Source: Deltaproteobacteria bacterium (GTDB lineage: Bacteria; Desulfobacterota; Desulfobacteria; C00003060; C00003106). From it: a stretch of DNA of 25,068 nucleotides. Position 1 is the first letter of the stretch. Every line of letters starts with the position of its first letter. Both the position numbers and the translations under genes were made by a program. The notes under the pieces were generated by a model. It was not told the DNA's origin and ran no database searches. It saw nothing but the letters and a program-made list of their open reading frames with translations. The stretch is taken from the NCBI GenBank assembly GCA_019314005.1, contig JAFDAE010000105.1, forward strand, positions 1-25,068. Direction: 5' to 3'. Below are positions 23,039-25,068 of this stretch, piece after piece.

Positions 23039-23631
23039 TACGAATTATTTCTTGAAAGATTGCACTCGACCTCAAACTGCACCAGCTTTACTGACTCGCC
23101 CGCCTTTTGCTTCAATTGAGCCATATTAGTCTCTTTGGCATAGTTAAGCACAACCGTGTTGAACATAGGCTCATTCGTAAGCTGGTTTAGAAAATTGCCA
23201 AGCTCCTCGTTGGAAAAAGAGACCCCGGTTAGCTTCAAACCGGCATTGTCTTCTTCCTCCTTGCTACTATCAATGGCGAGTTGTGTGAGCCAAGTGCATT
23301 CATTCATGATATCGGCCAATTTTAACAGTACTTTATAATACGACTGATTTCTGGTTATGGTTGCAAGAACAGCTTGCTGTTGACTGAGGCTATCTAATTC
23401 ATCTTGGATTCGTTCGATTTCCTCAACGCTTGTACCCAGATGAGAGTGTAGGTCTTTTAACGTTGCCGGAGCACGGTTTTTTGATAGGAATAGATGTGCA
23501 TGACAAAAATAGAACCCGCAAATCAGGAAGACTGAGACGGTCAGGCACGCAGTCCAGAAGCAAACGTGCCGCCGTAGATGTCGGCGATCCAGGATATCGT
23601 TGGGAACCAGATTGATTTCTCTTAAAGCCAT
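23038..23631 (-). CDS. pilN: PilN-like pilus assembly protein
   Basis: A 197-residue bitopic protein. The short cytoplasmic N-terminus MALREINLVPNDI carries the INLxP motif that docks into PilM. A membrane segment (residues about 25-47), a coiled coil (SSVEEIERIQDELDSLSQQQ-type) and a periplasmic domain (LKLTGVSFSNEELGNFLNQL) follow. It overlaps the pilM end by 10 bases and pilO by one, so M, N and O are made together. Confidence 0.88.
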   Translation of the reverse strand: MALREINLVPNDILDRRHLRRHVCFWTACLTVSVFLICGFYFCHAHLFLSKNRAPATLKDLHSHLGTSVEEIERIQDELDSLSQQQAVLATITRNQSYYKVLLKLADIMNECTWLTQLAIDSSKEEEDNAGLKLTGVSFSNEELGNFLNQLTNEPMFNTVVLNYAKETNMAQLKQKAGESVKLVQFEVECNLSRNNS

Positions 23632-24731
23632 GTTACCTTCCGCATAGCTAAACCTAAAGCCAAAGCAAATGGGGCGCCTTCCGATATGTCGGGTAGAAAA
23701 ACACCATCGGATAAGGCGACTTTCTTCATAGGATTTATGATGCTTGTCGGGATATTGAGTCGCTTTTCAAGATAATGATCCAGGTGGTGGATTAATGTCG
23801 CAGTACCGTACATGTAGATCCCTTCGAAAAGCGTGACCCCTGCCTCAGCCCTCACATAGCCAATAATTTTATGAAACTCATGAACTAACTCCTCAATGTG
23901 CGGTGATATGATCTGATAAAGAACTCGGCACATCTTATCCGTTGCAGAATCTTCGGTAAGATCCTTGCCATTGTTTCGGCCCTGGTGATCTTCATAGAGG
24001 AGACCATATTTTTTGAGAATGAGCTTGGCTTTATCCTTCTCGTTGAAGTGTTCAAGGTTGGTCTGTATCTTTCTAAAAAGGGTTTGGATTCCCCATGGGA
24101 TATCATGCTGAGCAAGGATGCTCTCTTTTGTTACAATTGAAACCGAACTCCGTGTGTGGCCGATTTTGCATAAGATTATCGGATCCTGGCTGACATCGTA
24201 GAGACGATTATGCAAGCGGATCAGTGATGAGACACCGAAATCGACCGCTTCGACGGTAAGTCCGGCCTCCTTAAGCATATGGAGACGTTGTTTCATGAAA
24301 TCTCTGCGGATCGCCACGATGATAGCTTTATATTCATCGGCATCACCGGATGACAGGGACACAATCGACGGATAATCTAATATGGCTTCTTCTATGGGGA
24401 AGGGAAGATATTTTTTTGACTCGCCGAGAATGGCCTCTTCTAATGTTTCTCCTTTTCCAACTTGAAAACGTATAGGAAAGCTGAAGGTGTCTTCAAGGGG
24501 GAGGCGGACTACTGCTCTTCTGCCAAGGAATCTCTTATTCCCTGAAACCTCTCTTAACAAGCTTATCATGGCATCATTCGTTTCAGGAATCCCCTGGGCC
24601 TCCCCATCGAGTTCTCGATGCATCAACTCTCTGACCATAAGAGCCTGTCCGGTCTCTTTGAACTGGGCGGCATATATATTATGCTTTCCTATATCAATCC
24701 CTATTGGGTAGTTGAATCTGAGATCAAACAT
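23622..24731 (-). CDS. pilM: PilM-like actin-fold pilus assembly ATPase
   Basis: A 369-residue cytoplasmic protein of the actin/FtsA-like fold. It has the phosphate-1 loop PIGIDIGKHNIYAAQF at residues 9-24, FPIRFQVGKGETLEEAILGE in the 1C-like region, VEAVDFGVSSLIRL, ILCKIGHTRSSVSIV (phosphate-2-like) and LFEGIYMYGTATLIHHLDHY (adenosine motif). It binds the PilN N-terminus and anchors the PilN-PilO complex. It is the first gene of the pilMNOPQ operon, with a GAAGGG ribosome site 4 bases before the ATG. A 6-bp-armed palindrome lies 32 bases upstream. Confidence 0.88.
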   Translation of the reverse strand: MFDLRFNYPIGIDIGKHNIYAAQFKETGQALMVRELMHRELDGEAQGIPETNDAMISLLREVSGNKRFLGRRAVVRLPLEDTFSFPIRFQVGKGETLEEAILGESKKYLPFPIEEAILDYPSIVSLSSGDADEYKAIIVAIRRDFMKQRLHMLKEAGLTVEAVDFGVSSLIRLHNRLYDVSQDPIILCKIGHTRSSVSIVTKESILAQHDIPWGIQTLFRKIQTNLEHFNEKDKAKLILKKYGLLYEDHQGRNNGKDLTEDSATDKMCRVLYQIISPHIEELVHEFHKIIGYVRAEAGVTLFEGIYMYGTATLIHHLDHYLEKRLNIPTSIINPMKKVALSDGVFLPDISEGAPFALALGLAMRKVTWL

Positions 24732-24762
24732 TAAGCCCTTCAGATATTGTGTGCCCTAAAAA

Positions 24763-24778
24763 TGTCAAACAATTGACA
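24763..24778. promoter_or_regulatory. Inverted repeat upstream of pilM (possible operator)
   Basis: TGTCAA-ACAA-TTGACA, 6-bp arms with a 4-base centre, lies 32-47 bases before the pilM ATG. On the minus strand it contains a TTGACA that could be a -35, but the matching -10 would leave almost no leader. The remaining gap 24779-24960 shows only a run of ten C (24870-24879). Confidence 0.3.
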
Positions 24779-24960
24779 GTGATTGGCAACTATTTGTTGT
24801 GACAGTACATTGAAAACTCTTTATCCCGAGCTTTTCTCTCCCCCGGCCCATTACGGGAGGACCACTATTCCCCCCCCCCGCGTAGACTCTGAGTTATTTC
24901 CCATTGTTGAGTTATCGCAAGACTCATGCCATTGAATATAGGGAAGTGGACTCAGGGCGT

Positions 24961-25068
24961 CTAATATAGCTCCTTTGCAATTTTAAAGGTCAGGATTCGG
25001 ATACGGTTGTTGTCGGTGTCACTGATAGAGATTTTGGCTCCTCCCCTCGTGGCGGACATTGCAACACC
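24961..25068 (-). CDS. NHL-repeat protein, C-terminal end (partial)
   Basis: The minus-strand frame is open from the window edge to a TAG at 24963-24961 and gives 35 residues containing SDTDNNRIRILTFK, which is the hallmark strand of an NHL beta-propeller blade (usually D-T-x-N-N-R-I). The rest of the gene lies beyond the window. It is on the same strand as and about 230 bases upstream of pilM. Confidence 0.7.
   Translation of the reverse strand, partial: GVAMSATRGGAKISISDTDNNRIRILTFKIAKELY

Noticed and set aside
24736..24778. Sigma70 promoter for pilM using TTGACA at 24773-24768 region on the minus strand
   Set aside because: The fitting -10 (TATCTG) overlaps the ribosome site, leaving no leader; kept only as a palindrome.

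Overview
The window looks like a chromosomal segment of an anaerobic deltaproteobacterium (Desulfobacterota, sulfate-reducer-like). The evidence is indirect: a redox-disulfide thioredoxin/permease pair, a DUF5752-TreT trehalose module, a purH-DUF3842-CooT-IspH/UbiA cluster, a type IV pilus operon, and a very high load of small palindromic (MITE-like) elements. No transposase, CRISPR array or rRNA gene is visible, so this is an ordinary chromosome densely peppered with non-autonomous repeats. Genus cannot be assigned from what I see.

Layout. 1-1612: the C-terminal part of a multi-spanning permease interrupted by an in-frame TAG, then a CxxC thioredoxin-like protein and a second, longer thioredoxin-fold gene broken by a frameshift. 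1704-3619: a DUF5752 gene translationally coupled to trehalose synthase TreT. 3817-6571: a TldD/TldE (PmbA) protease pair. 6824-7574 (minus): a two-gene nucleotidyltransferase module. 7780-9234: a cysteine-rich protein whose start lies inside a palindromic element, then an M28 peptidase. 9235-9708: no protein gene, but a near-consensus sigma70 promoter facing a foldable region, plus a MITE. 9709-14249 (minus): tRNA-Arg(CCU) followed at once by a BMP-family nucleoside-type ABC transporter (binding protein, double ATPase, two permeases). 14399-17265: stand-alone IMP cyclohydrolase, DUF3842, CooT nickel protein and an IspH-UbiA fusion whose UbiA half is damaged. 17457-19322 (minus): an envelope-stress-like operon of a secreted Arg-rich repeat protein, ECF sigma and zinc anti-sigma with an acidic exported tail, preceded by an RpoE-like promoter. 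19601-20293: an FmdB zinc ribbon and a PilZ protein. 20424-24731 (minus): pilM-N-O-P-Q, interrupted by a MITE between pilO and pilP. 24961-25068 (minus): the end of an NHL-repeat protein.

The main theme is the repeats. At least four distinct small inverted-repeat families (A twice, B three times, C once, D once) occupy most of the larger gaps. In three places they contribute codons to neighbouring genes: a stop for an ABC permease, a stop for the anti-sigma factor, and a start plus about 25 residues for the cysteine-rich protein. Three genes (permease, long thioredoxin, UbiA half) carry lesions, so either the genome is decaying locally or the assembly has errors there. The most system-like novelty is the basic-secreted-protein / acidic-anti-sigma / ECF operon.
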